From: Tigriopus japonicus
Taxonomy: Eukaryota; Arthropoda; Copepoda; Harpacticoida; Harpacticidae
Reading direction: 5' to 3'
DNA: 64,000 bases
NCBI GenBank assembly: GCA_010645155.1
Contig: CM021316.1
Location: forward strand, 4,413,220-4,477,219
Of this stretch, positions 34,389-45,750 are shown in pieces. The notes beneath the pieces were generated by a model, which saw nothing but the letters and a program-made list of their open reading frames with translations, did no database searches and was not told the origin of the DNA. Numbering within the stretch: position 1 is the first letter of the stretch; the number at the start of each line of letters is the position of its first letter. The position numbers and the translations under genes are program-made.

Positions 34389-35896
34389 CAGGGTTGCCAG
34401 GTCTTCGACGGCTCTTATCACCAGATTTGCCACCGAAATTTGCCAGAATTCTCCACCTCATTTGAAAAATCGCCAGATATTCGCCAAATTTCTTTTTACT
34501 AACAACCTTATGTACATAAATAGTCAATCATGCTGAAGTAATCATCAAGGAATACCTCAAATGGTCAATTCTTCAGTTTTGTTTTTCAACTTTTATTTCA
34601 ATTTTTATCTTTTGATACACATTTCATGACAAAAGTTCTCGAAGAAAAACGGAATGCCACCATATTGACTTTCCTTCATAATTTTTTTATTTGTAGCACA
34701 AAGAACGCGTTTTGGTTTGTAATTTGTGAACAAAATTGAAATTTTAGTGATGCCAAGTAACAAAATCTTTTGGACTCTTTTCTGAAATGCTATGAAATTT
34801 ATAACTCTTTAAAAGCAATGTTAATGGTATTATTATTACATTAACGAAATCTGACCAATTGCCATTAAAAATTCCAAAATGTGACGTGATCACTCAAAAA
34901 ATAAAAAAAACACATTTTTATGTGTTCAATGTTCAATGTTCCTGCCCTGTAGTTTGACCATATGATAATAGATTGAGTAGTAGACCATAAAGAGGGCGTA
35001 GCCAAAACCAAACGGGCGCAATCGCAAAATAATAGGATGAACAATTTATTTAGGATTTTAATTGGCCCTACCATTTGGAAAATCAAATTTGGAAATTTTT
35101 AAAATCAGTTACACATGCAGTTGCCGAAGCTTTTGACTTCATAAAGTCTCTATTTCCCAAACTCGCTTGTTAAAAATTCTTGAATGCATTTTTTACCGAT
35201 TTTAACTGGTACACAGAATGTCATTCCGTGTAAAAGGAAAAAAAGAAAAAACCCGTGTGGGGAAAAGTTATGTCTGATAAAAGCATCGGTCTGTAAGGGA
35301 GTTGGAATTAGCTGCCCCATAAAGGGCTTGCCCCATGCCCTGCCCATAAGACAGGTCACAGATAGTGGATAACAATTCGTCTAGATGAGACTTAAAAACT
35401 TATGATGGGTCGTCTAATGGATAGATTCGTCGCAAAGAGGGAGGAAGTAAGTTCTACATCCGAAGAGTGAAACAAAATTTTCATGTTCTTGGTAAAAGCA
35501 CAATCAAATCAAGAAACAATACTTTGGTCAAAGCTCTTCCCCTTTAGTAATTGTCATCTGAAATATTTAATCCTTGGTTTCCAGTCAGAATAAAAGTCAA
35601 AATCATTAAGAGAGAATCAAAATTTCCCTGAGTTATCGCCAAAAAAGGGCGATTTTGCCAATTTTTTTCGCCAAATTTCCCCAATTTCGCCTAATTTTTC
35701 GCCAAATTTGTTCAATTCGCCAAATTTATCGCCAGAAATACAAAAATCACCAGATTTATCGCCAGTGATATCAAAATCGCCAGATTTATCGCCAGATCAG
35801 CTGATTTCGCCAGATTAATTTTTCTATCGCCAGACACGTTTCAAAATCGCCAGATTCGTGAAATCTGGCGACAGAAATCGCCAGTTGGCAACCCTG
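34389..35896. mobile_element. Non-autonomous hAT-like element with CGCCAG arrays in GPCR intron 3
   Basis: The termini are CAGGGTTGCCAG and CTGGCGA..TTGGCAACCCTG. CTCCAG flanks both sides (34382-34387 and 35897-35902), probably the remnant of an 8-bp duplication. The right about 270 bp hold some twenty CGCCAG/CGCCAAA words and the left end several CCAGA/GCCA words. The middle is AT-rich without a transposase. It is related in layout, not in sequence, to the 15.1-kb and 57.2-kb elements. Confidence 0.82.
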
Positions 35897-35904
35897 CTCC
35901 AGAT

Positions 35905-37469
35905 TATTTGTTCAGTTCAGGGTTGCCAATTTGTATCGATCAGAGTTCAAAGTTAGGTCAGGGTCAGATAATAAAAGATTAACATTTCAATGCTTTAGCA
36001 ATGAAAATGTTATTTGGATATTTATGGTTAATTAGAAAGTGCTCGAAAGGACTTGTTTTTTCCGCCCCCAAAATACTGAAATATTGGTTAGAAGTAAAGA
36101 TGCTTTAGTTAGAAGTAAGATCAATTTGGCAGGCCTAGAATATTTCAGGGTTCAAAATTATTTGATCATTAGCAAAATATGAAAGAAAAAATATAAGAAA
36201 ATGAGACGTACAGGAATTTGATATTTTGTGTACAAGTAGAGGACCAACAAAGATGTTGTGTGAATGTAGTGGCTTGCATTGCAACATTTGTCTTAGAACC
36301 AACCGGGACCCAACTTGACGTCTTTTACTAACAGAAATACCAGTGCATCGAGTTTTGTCATTCCTATGTTTGAAAAGAAAGGTTTTTAAATTTCTTAATT
36401 CTGTCAAAGAAATGGGAAATGTTATTTGTTCCTTCTTTGTGGAACCATTGAAGCATTGGGATAAAAATATGATTTACTTCCAACCCCCCAGCAAGCAACT
36501 GTATTAGAGTTCTTCACAGCTTTCAAGTAAAATGGTCAAAATATCCCACCAACTCCTCTTCCGAAGGGATTTATGCTCTTTCAATCTGGTAAAATCAAAG
36601 ATACATATTTGCTTTAAATACCATTGCATTAATGTATCTAATGAGAGAATGAGAAAACATCAAGTAGAGATTAATTAAGAAATAAGAAAGTATGTTGTTG
36701 AACCTGGGCTCGTTTCTCTTGTACTCTTTGCAAGTCCGTGAGAAAAATAAATTCAAATTCAATATTGACGAAATAATCTCAGTCAATAGAATTTTGCCAA
36801 AAAGTGCAACAAAATATTTTTTAATTGATCCCCATAATTTTGAAGTCCATCGAAGTCAACTAATTTTTCAGAAAATGTTGTGATGAATTAGATTTTTTGA
36901 GGAAGTAATTTTAATTTTGATTTATTACATTTTATCAAGTAATTTACCCAACTCTGACTGGAATTGACAATCTATCCCTCTCAGAAATTATTTAAATCAT
37001 TTTCTTGAATTTTTGTCTGCCTAATTTGGATTAGAATTGAGAGTTAGTAATTTCAAAAATTCAACCAAACCACATTGGTACTTTTTAACTTAGTCATTAA
37101 GCCTTGAACAACACAATTGAGTGAGATAAAGCAGGTCTTGTCAGAATCATAGTATTGAATTCAGAACAATGTCCTACTTTTTCCGTTGAGGTCACATGAC
37201 CGGCTGTCCACGTCATCACATGACGTCACGAGGCTGAGACCCGATTGTGAAAAATCTTTGCTTAGTCTTGATGGCACCCCTGGTCTGAAGTCTCCAAAAA
37301 CAGGTATACTCTTTTGGATATTCTTTTTGAACTAACGCATTTTTCATGGAAGTGACAAATGTTCAGTTGTACATGTAAAGGCAGTCGCAACATAGTAAGT
37401 ATCTGTTCAAAAATGATGAAGCCGATTGAAAACCACATTGAACTCCATCAGTGTTGTCTAGTTATAATA
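35905..37469 (+). other. GPCR intron 3, middle part
   Basis: AT-rich sequence. A further CAGGGTTGCCAA terminus-like word at 35918 has no partner that I can find. TGACGTCA at about 37213 and AGGTCACATGACC near 37190 are isolated motif matches. Confidence 0.35.
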
Positions 37470-37700
37470 GGACTTGACAACACCCTTTTGTCCATGGCCC
37501 AACATCTCTTCGGAATATTGGCAGGCACGCACCTTCGTCCGGCTTCCACTCAAATGCCACCAACAATGGGAACTAACGAAGGACCTGATCAATCTGAACC
37601 ACCACCCTATACTGCAATAACTAAGAATTTCAACATCTACCTCTACCCAACATATTTATATGACATGACATGACCATGTGTCGCGATAAACGTGAACGTA
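37470..37700 (+). mobile_element. LINE 3'-end fragment, sense, degenerate
   Basis: Matches 6165-6545 of the truncated LINE with internal deletions: the GGACTTGACAAC start, the GAATATTGG..GGCACGCACCTTCGTC block, and the CATGACATGACCA..GTCGCGATAAA end. It is 5'-truncated and has no intact frame. Confidence 0.75.
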
Positions 37701-37734
37701 AATTTTAACTATTATTAATAATAATAATAATGTT

Positions 37735-38208
37735 TATTGCGACTCTTGGTCATGTCATGGCGTATAAAGAAAAAGGATATATGTATAATCATATAAAACG
37801 GTAAAAAAAGACATGTCAAAAGTTAAAAACACGTTAAAAATAGTTACGTAAAATCATGATATCACAGTGAGTTGACTAGAATACTTTCAGTGCACATGGA
37901 AGAAATGAAGCGGGGATTGACAGACAGTACAGATGCAGTTGGGTAGAGGTAGATGATGAAAATCTTGGTTATTGCAGTAGAGAGGGTGGGTCAGATTGAA
38001 CAGGTCCTTCGTCAGTTCCCGTCGTTGATGGAGTTGGGCTGGACGAAGGTGCGTGACCGCCAATATTCCGAAGGGATGTCGGGCCAAGGACAATAGGGTG
38101 TTGTCAAGTCCTTGACCGGGAAGGACAGCATGTGTCCAGACATCACCTCCTGAAAGGTCAGGTTCCTAACACAGTTGGACACTAACCTTGCCAGCCCGGT
38201 GGCTTTTA
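37735..38208 (-). mobile_element. LINE 3'-end fragment, antisense, 5'-truncated
   Basis: The reverse complement matches about 6073-6535 of the element at 4911-6554 closely, and begins with an (ATT)n tail at 37720-37735 in place of (ATTG)n. The C-terminal protein segment (HPFGILAVTHLRP...) is partly open at 38093-37887. The pair 37470-37700 and 37735-38208 forms an imperfect inverted repeat inside intron 3. Confidence 0.85.
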
Positions 38209-38223
38209 TTCCTCTATTATTAT

Positions 38224-38340
38224 TAACATCTATACGAAATTTGGTCTACCAACGAGTTATTGTAAACAATAAATTATAAATAAAATAATTTAAACTAATA
38301 ACATCTATACGAAATTTGATCTGCCAACGAGTTACTGTAC
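38224..38340. repeat. Direct repeat, two copies, 75-bp period
   Basis: A 41-bp sequence starting TAACATCTATACGAAATTTG occurs at 38224 and 38299 with three differences. It ends about 85 bp upstream of GPCR exon 4. Confidence 0.75.
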
Positions 38341-38423
38341 TCAGTTACTGTAAAACAGCAAATTTGGGTTTCTTGGGATTTCCAATATTACAATCAAATG
38401 GTTAGCTTACGTATCCTTTTTAG

Positions 38424-38520
38424 ATGAAAGTGGTTGAGGCCGTCATCTATCCGACAGATCTACGTTTCAACCACAAATATGTTCTGTGGTACAAGAACGT
38501 CACGCGTTTGCTCCTCACGG
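38424..38520 (+). CDS. GPCR exon 4: extracellular loop 2 to start of TM5
   Basis: A 97-bp exon after the acceptor CTTTTTAG, encoding residues 249-280 and one base of 281. The text YPTDLRFNHKYVLWYKN matches the usual position of the 'T-x-LR-x-N-x-x-Y' block ahead of TM5 in FMRFamide-like receptors. The donor is G|GTAAGT. Just upstream, a 41-bp sequence is duplicated at 38224 and 38299. Confidence 0.85.
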
Positions 38521-39424
38521 GTAAGTTCTGGCCTAGAGCATTTTTTTTGTACTGAAGTGTCACTTCGCAAACTTGAGCACAATTGTAAAGAAAGCCATGT
38601 TAAAACTTTCTATGGTTCGCACTAGAAATACTAAAAGGCAGAGATTGGCATTCAAATCTATGATTGCCCGACCCAGCACGGACTGTCTGTGACGTCATTC
38701 ATCATGCGGGAAGCTGAAGTTCATGATTAAAGGAACCTTTTCTTCTACGAAACAAATCTACACTATTTCGCTCATTTGATAGGGCAGTTTGGTTATTGAA
38801 AATCCTCAAGTCTGCTAGAAATGTGTCTAAGGTATTTACCCGATTTGCAAAAAGTGAATTTCAATTAGTGTGGAGTTTAAACAGGGGCCGATTAATTCAC
38901 ATGATCGGGTGATTGACATCAAAAGCTTAGTGATGTGGAATCTGGGCTTGCGCAAGTTTTTTTTACGAGAGGTTGCAACGTAGGGTCACCGCTTGGAGAA
39001 TGGGTACTTTGCTCTTGTCTATGAGCAAACACGAATGTAAGTTTGAGTTGCAACCCTGCTCAGAAGTCACTTAAGTCAGGGATGCCTTACCCTTTTGGTG
39101 ATCCTTAAAGGAAAAACGGGTTTATGAAGACTGGTAGATAGAGGGGAATATGATTTCACATAGGTAAATTGGCAACCCTCGCACCAAGTCAGATCACTAC
39201 AAAATCAACAAAGAAGAAGTACTGTGGTTTGTTATTGAACTTCCTTAGAATTAGCTGAATGTTCAACTGAATGCTATTGACCAATCACCAGCATGAATTA
39301 TCGGCACCGTGTGTTAGCCTACGAGTGCCAGTCTCTGATATAGGGTCCCTAGTTCGCACTCTCGCCTCCCTGGCCGCGTTTGTAATTAGGAATTTCATTT
39401 TTCTCTTCTTTCGCCTTGGTCCAG
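38521..39424 (+). other. GPCR intron 4
   Basis: A 904-bp intron with two GCAACCCT words (near 39050 and 39172) that resemble hAT termini, but without inverted partners or target duplications. Confidence 0.4.
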
Positions 39425-39785
39425 GTCTGATTCCGTTTGTGGTTTTGGTCTATCTGAACTTCAGCGTGTTCTCAGTGATTCGTCGACGACGCCATCTCGA
39501 GCACCGTTTCATCAATGTCCAATCAACGGCCTTAAAAGCCGAGGCGGCCAAACAGGCTTACGTCCTGTTTGCTATTTGCACTACCTTCCTGTTTGGCCAT
39601 ATCCTACGAGTGGTACTCAATATTCACGAGTTCTATACTCTTGATCAAGTTTTGGATGGAATGGACAATGACTGTTTTACAGTCAAATTTTGGACCCTGG
39701 TCACAGGGAACGTCTCGCATCTATTGCTGACGATAAACAGTAGCATGAATATACTCATCTATTGCTTGATGTCTGGAGATTTCAG
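39425..39785 (+). CDS. GPCR exon 5: TM5 to TM7
   Basis: Acceptor TGGTCCAG. It encodes residues 281-400: TM5 GLIPFVVLVYLNFSVFSVI, a basic loop 3 (RRRRHLEHR), TM6 YVLFAICTTFLFGHILRVVL, the NIHEFY junction, and TM7 with NSSMNILIY. The (C/G)H-x3-R-x3-N-(I/L)-x-E block at the end of TM6 is typical of this receptor branch. The donor is CAG|GTAAAA. Confidence 0.92.
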
Positions 39786-39902
39786 GTAAAATATTTATTA
39801 TCAAAGATAATTTAGGGTAGCTGGAAAGAGATAGCTTACCCTTTGCACAAGGAAAGCATCAAGAATCCTAACCTCGTACCTAAAATCTGTTTTCCTCTTC
39901 AG

Positions 39903-40620
39903 GCACATATTCATCCGGCAATTTAGTTGCTTGGGCCTTGGCGTTTGGTGTTGCTGCTCAGATCAAGCTCGAGATCTGAACGCCCAATCTACACCTACTT
40001 CCACACCCATGGGGATACGAGGCCATACCCACTACTCGGCCAGGTTATTGGAAGTGACCGAGGCTATAGAAGATTGTTGTGTTCCACAAAACAATCCAAT
40101 CAATGAAGCAGGGGAGGAGACCACCATGTCGCCCCGAGTCACTGATCAACTTGACTCGGAGACAACTCACGATGGATCTTCAGATCTCCAACAAATGGAG
40201 ATCACCACAGTACAACCTCGAATCTCGAGCATCCTCTCATTTCTGTACCGATCCCATCACAAGTGGAACAGTTGCCCAAGAACCAATGCCGGAAGCTCTC
40301 AAGACAATATTCCCGCTCGTGACAATATCTCTGTAGTGCGCTTAAAGAAAACTCCACCCAATCATCAGTTTAGAACAATGATCACAACCATGAACGAAGC
40401 TTGGCTTCAGTGCACGTCGAAAAGTGAATCCAATGACCCTCAAGGTCAGCTTTCGACGAATCCATCGCCAGTGACGCCCGGAAAGCAAGCACTTGAATTG
40501 AAACAACGAGAACAAGAGTTCGACCCACATATTCCGTGCACACCTGAGAGTGAGTCGCTCTTTGGCGTGAATCGGACCAGTGCAGCCATCACAGTGAGTC
40601 GAGATCAAACGGCATTCTAG
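39903..40620 (+). CDS. GPCR exon 6: C-terminal tail
   Basis: Acceptor CTCTTCAG. It encodes residues 401-639 and the TAG stop. It starts with RHIFIRQF, the usual helix-8 continuation after FR, followed by a palmitoylation-type cysteine cluster (WCCCS). The remaining about 220 residues are Ser/Thr/Gln-rich and unstructured, with several plausible kinase sites. No clear poly(A) signal follows closely; the 3' UTR end is undetermined. Confidence 0.88.
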
Positions 40621-42414
40621 TCCAGTCTCGTCAAGATACTGCAGATCCCTTCCGCTGGACCAGTGACAAGCCAACAAAAGATTCACACAGTCGTAGTCTC
40701 ATCTTAGGATAGACGTCAAAAGCTATGCCAATGAAAGGACCCTTTGACGTGTTGTGAAAACGAAAACAAACGGCTTCTCTAGGCTTAATCAAATTACAAG
40801 ACGTGATATCGTTTTTCTGACTTCAATGGGAGTGATAAAACAATGCAAACAAGTTTTGTGAACCGATGGCTGAACGAAGACGGTCGCGCGACGATCGGAT
40901 CCGTTTCGTATTTCTTTTCTTTTGTCAAGGGAACTGAAGTGAGTTGCCCGATAACCTTCAAGTCCACAGGGAGGAGGACAAGTGTGCTTGACAGGCTTAG
41001 TAAGCTTCTCGGTAATTGGAGACCATCAAATCCAAAGTCAACTTGAGCACTGATATTAAAAGAAGCCCAAATTTTGGAAGGAAGCTGCTTCGGTGGTTCC
41101 TCCCTTTTGTATTCATTGCATTCAATATCGAATCATTGCTTCTTTTGGCAAAAAAAGTCAGATATACCTTGGGACGATGTGCTTTGAACACTAGAAAGCT
41201 CCCTTCAATATACTGTGTTGTTTGATTTTGCTTCGTTTGAGCTTGAGAGCAAGTCTTGGTTAGGGATGAAAGAAAATGAGGACCGGTCAAAAACAATCCT
41301 GTCGTTTTCGAAGTTTACGTTCTTCATTTGTTGTCAAAGAACTTTCTGCTCCTTTTTTTCCTGATAGAACGGAGAAGTCAAGGTAGTGTGGTTAACCAAG
41401 TCCTTGGGTTCACATGTAAAATAAGATCTAGATTTAAAACAGTAATATTCTACCCATACATTCGAATAACATGGAAAAAAATTAGGGAACAATATGTGAA
41501 TTACACGGTTTTGCCACCATGATTTATAGATTTTTTGCGTTTTGTGCTAATTTAGCATATTTTGATCATTAGAACCATCAATGCCAAAAAAACGATAGAT
41601 TTTCTTTTCATGCATTTTGGGTAGGTTTTTTGTTTCTTTTTGTTTCTTCAATTGATTTTATTTGGTGCTAATCACGACATTCTTGAATTGATCGACGTCA
41701 CACATTACAAAAAGAACTTTCGCAAAGTGAAAGAAAATTTCAGAGTAATTGATTAATATGGGCTTTTTGAAGGTTAGCCTTTGTTTTGAAATATTAAACT
41801 TGAGACGAGGCGTGTAACATATCCATGGTCCTTCGATTGCAACCTGCATTTGCATGCATGTACTTTTTTAATTCCATTGGTAAACAAGTGCCACAACCCA
41901 AGGTTGAAATTCGACACTGTTTGAAATTGTTTTGTCTCGAAAATATCAATCTCAGGGGAACTTACATCTCGAAACAATAACAGGAACTCGAATTCATTTC
42001 CCGGCCACTTGACATGATACCCCTCTTTTTCTTTTGACGTTGATGCATTATTATTCATTGGACAAATTGATTCTCAGGGCTCATTTGATAACTCGTTCTA
42101 TCAAATACGAATGAGGAACCAAACCATGTCAGATCGTCTCTTATTCTAAGCATTATGTTATTTGTGATAAAGGTGTGAGGGGAAAGCGCAAATCCAAAGT
42201 GTTTGTGGTTTGTCTATAATATCAAATATATTTTACTATATCAACCATGACAATCTATCCCTTTGAATATATGTTATACCGTGACTGTACCTGCAAGAAT
42301 GTCAAATTGATAAATAATTACAAGCAAAGTGTGGTTTGTAAATAAATTACTTCCTATGTGTCTTGTTTTTCCTGATTCCTGAATCCAATATTGGTTTGTC
42401 GTAAATGAGCATCC
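40621..42414. other. Downstream of the GPCR gene
   Basis: Presumably contains the GPCR 3' UTR. No clear AATAAA is found near the stop; AATAAA-like words lie near 42341. No other feature is seen. Confidence 0.35.
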
Positions 42415-42416
42415 TA

Positions 42417-43644
42417 CAGCCTGCGGAAGCAAATCATGCGCACCTTTTCTTTCGAATTTCCCGCTACACCTTTGAATTGATTTGGCTTACTTGGCATTTT
42501 ACCAAATAGCTGTGACTCTCAAGCAACAAATAAAAAATAAATTTCGAAGATCGGTCACAGAACAACAGATATGGAGGCAAAAAAGCAAAGGGAGTTTGGC
42601 CTGCTGGACGCCCAAGTCAGCACCAATAAAATCATTGAAATTGTTTTCTGCATTTGTCGCCTCATTGGGAAGGTTAGGGGCTTCAAGAAGGACGACAAAG
42701 GCTTTTCCAGGAAGCCTCGCAATGGTGGCCGGCCACAATAAGGTAATGGACAACAATTTCTTGACTGGAGTCATGGCCGAGGTTGAGGCCAATCCTGAAA
42801 CGGTCAAGAGGGAGATGGCAAAGTTTATCAGGGTTGATGAGAAGACTATCAGAACAACTATCAAGGAACTGGGGGCTTACTCTTACAAGAAGAGACAGAG
42901 GCCGATCCTTGTGGGGGCCACGATGGAGAGGAGGTTGACCAAGGGTAAACTCTTGCTGAACCAGTTGAAGCAAAAAACAACGACCAGGATCTTCTCAGAC
43001 AAGAAGCTCTGGACTGTTGAGCAAGCCCACAACAGCCAAAAAAACAGATACCTCGCCTATTCCATCAAAGATGTCCCCCCAGTGCTTGTCAGCAAGCACC
43101 CAGCATCAGTCATGATGCTTGGTGTTGTTGCTAGTGATAGCAAGAGGATGCCTCCTCACTGGATTGAGTCTGGAGTCCGGATCAATGCCTCAGAGTACTT
43201 AAATATCCTGAAGACAGTTGTCAAGCTCTTGATTGACACCAACTACCCTCAAGGCAACTTTGGTGTAATGACCATTTTGGCTGGGTTTTGGCCCTGGACA
43301 ATGTGGCCACCATCCAGCCCTAATGTCAATCCCTTGGACTATGGTATTTGGGGCGCCATTGAGAGCAAGGTCTGCCACACGTCTCACCCAAGCAGGACTT
43401 CCCTCAAGACTGCCATTGAGAAGCAATGGGTGACCATGGATGAGGATTATGTCAGGAGGGTCTGTAAGGCTTTTAGGCCTAGATTAGAGGCCATGATCGC
43501 TGCCATTGGTGGTCACTTTGAGAAATAGCAAAGTACCAGAATAAAACTTGATGTTAAAACATATTTTGCCTCCTTCTTTATTTCTTGCACATTAGGGACC
43601 TATTCATGAAGTTAAAAGTGCGCACGATTTGCTTCCTCAGGCTG
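42417..43644 (+). mobile_element. Mariner element with TA-flanked TIRs
   Basis: The left end TACAGCCTGCGGAAGCAAAT (42415) and the complement of the right end GATTTGCTTCCTCAGGCTGTA (to 43646) form an inverted repeat of about 30 bp with three mismatches, continuing to TGCGCAC. Both are bounded by TA. Length 1.23 kb. Confidence 0.92.
42571..43528 (+). pseudogene. Mariner transposase pseudogene (internal deletion)
   Basis: The protein starts at ATG 42571 with MEAKKQREFGLLDAQVSTNK and the helix-turn-helix region, shifts frame near 42735, and then reads on without stops to 43528: FIRVDEKTIRTTIKELG (second HTH), RIFSDKKLWTVEQAHNSQ, WPPSSPNVNPLDYGIWGAIE. The first catalytic aspartate block is FSDKK rather than FSDEK. 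A block of about 30 residues between NYPQGN and FWPWTMW, where the second aspartate motif (QDGAPAH type) should be, is missing. It cannot catalyse transposition. The long open frame after the shift shows fairly recent decay. Confidence 0.9.
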
Positions 43645-43649
43645 TACAT

Positions 43650-44139
43650 TTCAATGGTATCAAACAAATTATCATTACAGTAGTACATAATTGAGCAATT
43701 TTGTATGAAACTAATATTGAAATGACTAAAAGAAAATGCCAAAACGACATGACGAAGTTGATAGGGACGTAATATCTCGAGAAGTACATCTGCTTGCCCA
43801 GTATTTTGTTTTACCGTCTAATGAATTCCAGAAATAATAGGTCTGCTAATGTGCACTCAAAATCAAAATGTCCTTTCATACACTGGTGTGTGTATTTTCT
43901 GTAAGGATGCAATCAACTAAAAGTGTTTTTCTTGGTCTTGGAAGCATTCTACCAATTTTGAAAATGCCTGCTTTGAAAATACAAAAAAAAACTATTTTTT
44001 GTTTCATTTGCATTTTGGAGTGTGTAATGACAAACTCATAAAATTATGATCAGTTCTGGGGTCAGCGTGAGGCTCATGAAGGACTAACGTTTCGAATTAC
44101 AGACCAGTTGGTCTTGACAGTTCAGACATGCCACGTTTT
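43650..44139. other. Stretch between two mariner elements
   Basis: No recognisable gene or repeat. Confidence 0.4.
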
Positions 44140-44482
44140 CAAGGGTCAGATTTTCGAAAAATGCTGCATTTAAAATCAATTGCACAAATTATGTATGTTG
44201 AAAAGTATTGCAAAGTAATTTAAAACTAACGTTTTGGGAGTATTGGGAACCTTTCTTGAAGCAAATTATTTGCTTTTAGGCTTGTTTGCCCAAAGACCAA
44301 GACTACTTTGGCCATATTTTTATTTCAAGTCGTATATTCCTGAATCAAAAGTTCGGAAAAGCCCCCTCGATTCCAGTACTGAAATTCTAGATAATAGCAC
44401 TAATATAAAGTATTTTTTCAAAAATGTCCAGCATTGCTATTCCAACTTCAAGTTGCGCGCATGAAAAATGAATTGTCGCAAT
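44140..44482. repeat. Dispersed repeat (segment A), inverted partner of 50998-51345
   Basis: Shares AAGGGTCAGATTTTCGAAAAATG, AAAGTATTGCAAAGTAATTT and other blocks in reverse with 50998-51345. The mariner at 44483 inserted exactly at the end of the match, beyond GCAATTA. It is probably a piece of an older transposon. Confidence 0.75.
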
Positions 44483-45750
44483 TAAAGGGTCTTGCAGATA
44501 AATCCGGACAAAGTTTAACTGCTTCCAGACCAATTAATCGAGCAAGTAGCAAATTCATTTATATAGCATTGGAAAGATTGCATTATTAGCTTTCAAATAG
44601 TACCATTTTTGGCACAATTGTTCCCAACACAACAATGGAGCAAACAAGGAGGGTAGTGATCATTGAAATGGTCCGCGCAGGTAACAAGCTTGTCGTCATT
44701 GTGAAGGCACTCAAATACCCAAGGAGCACGGTCTACGATGTCTACAAGTGCTGGAAAGAAGAGGGAGTGGCCAGGAGGAAAACGCACGCACCTCCAAGTG
44801 ACAAAAAGAGGACATCCAGGTTTGTGGCTGGCCTCAAGAGATCGAATAAGGCCTCTCAAGGGACCTCAATGTCAACACTGGCAAAAACAGAGATGTGAGT
44901 GTGTCCACCATCTCCAGGGCCATCAACAGCGACCTGAAGATGCATTCCTACAGGCTCTACACCCGCCATATCCTCTCTGATGACATGAGGGCCAAGAGAG
45001 TGGACAAAGTTGCTCAAAGACCTGACGTCTCATGGGGGAAAGAATCAATTATTCAGTGATGAGAAGAATCGGACAGGGGACAGGTCGTACAATGTCCAGA
45101 ACAACATGTTGGTGGCTAGCAATAGGTCCACGGTCCCTCACGGTTTCTCTAGCAAATTTCCGGCCTTTGTGATGACCCTGGTCGTCTTAGGGAGCAATGG
45201 GTCCGTGATGCCACCCTTCTTCTTCAACCCCAAAGAGAGGGTGGGCGCAGACAGGTACTGTGAGGTGATGAAGATCGTGGTGATCCTGTGGATGGTGCAG
45301 GAGGCCAATGGTGCAAAGTTCATCTTCTAGCAAGACTCAGCCCTGGCCCACAAGGCCAAGAACACCCAGAACCTCCTCAACATCAACAACATCAAGTTCT
45401 GTGACCCCAAGACCTGGCCCCATAACTCACCTGACATGAATCCTCTGGATTACTACTTCTAAGGAAGTTAAAGAGGGAGGTCTGTGCTACCAGCCACAAC
45501 AGCATCAATGCCCTCAAGACCTCCATTGGCTGTAAGTGGGCTGCTATTGATCCCGCAGAGGTCCTCCATGGCTACAAGTCCTTCCGGCCCAAGATTGAAA
45601 GGATGATTGAGATGGAGGGGCAGCATATTGAATAAATGTATTCTTAATTAATTGGGCTTTCAAATAAAACATTAGCTGACTCTCTACTTGCTCTACTTGT
45701 TGATCTGGAGGCAGTTAAACTTTGTCCGGATTTATCTGCAAGACGCTGTA
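44483..45750 (+). mobile_element. Mariner element (DD37D-like spacing)
   Basis: Termini TAAAGGGTCTTGCAGATAAA and the reverse TACAGCGTCTTGCAGATAAA are inverted repeats of about 40 bp continuing through CCGGACAAAGTTTAACTGC. TA bounds both ends. Length 1.27 kb. A further copy of the right end is inverted at 47042-47250. Confidence 0.92.
44635..45635 (+). pseudogene. Mariner transposase pseudogene
   Basis: Starts MEQTRRVVIIEMVRAGNKL, with helix-turn-helix STVYDVYKCWKEEG, then by frameshifts (about 44885 and 45010) VSTISRAINSDLKMHSYRLY, QLFSDEKNRTGDRSYNVQNN, a TAG just before QDSALAHKAKNTQ, WPHNSPDMNPLDYYF, another stop, and the C-terminal SINALKTSIGCKWAAID region to 45635. The three catalytic aspartates are still readable: FSDEK, QDSA and NPLDY. 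The last two are 37 residues apart, the spacing of the DD37D (maT) clade. Two stops and at least two frameshifts make it inactive. Confidence 0.9.

Larger units (their letters stand above)
25870..40620 (+). other. Gene span: FMRFamide receptor-like G-protein-coupled receptor, six coding exons
   Basis: Exons 25870-26201, 32589-32813, 32884-33070, 38424-38520, 39425-39785 and 39903-40620 join in frame through GT-AG introns to give 639 residues. Seven membrane segments are visible: about 86-110, 119-141, 160-182, 205-225, 274-300, 324-346 and 369-394. The receptor end of TM3 is ERY (180-182) and TM7 has NSSMNILIY (385-393) in place of NPxxY, both features of the FMRFamide-receptor-like branch of family A. 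Such receptors sit in the plasma membrane and bind neuropeptides. Introns 1 and 3 (6.4 and 5.4 kb) contain transposons. I see no extracellular loop 2 cysteine to pair with C156. The C-terminal tail of about 239 residues is long. The exact ligand cannot be inferred. Confidence 0.88.

Noticed and set aside
37190..37220. CRE (TGACGTCA) and AGGTCACATGACC motifs as an enhancer
   Set aside because: Single matches in AT-rich intron; similar TGACGTCA words at 45834 and 50914 lie in transposon debris, so chance is likely.
35918..39180. hAT element bounded by CAGGGTTGCCAA (35918) and TTGGCAACCCT (39172)
   Set aside because: It would include GPCR exon 4, lacks a target duplication and the ends are common words in this region.
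40342..40686. 114-codon minus-strand frame over GPCR exon 6
   Set aside because: Shadow of the receptor tail coding sequence.
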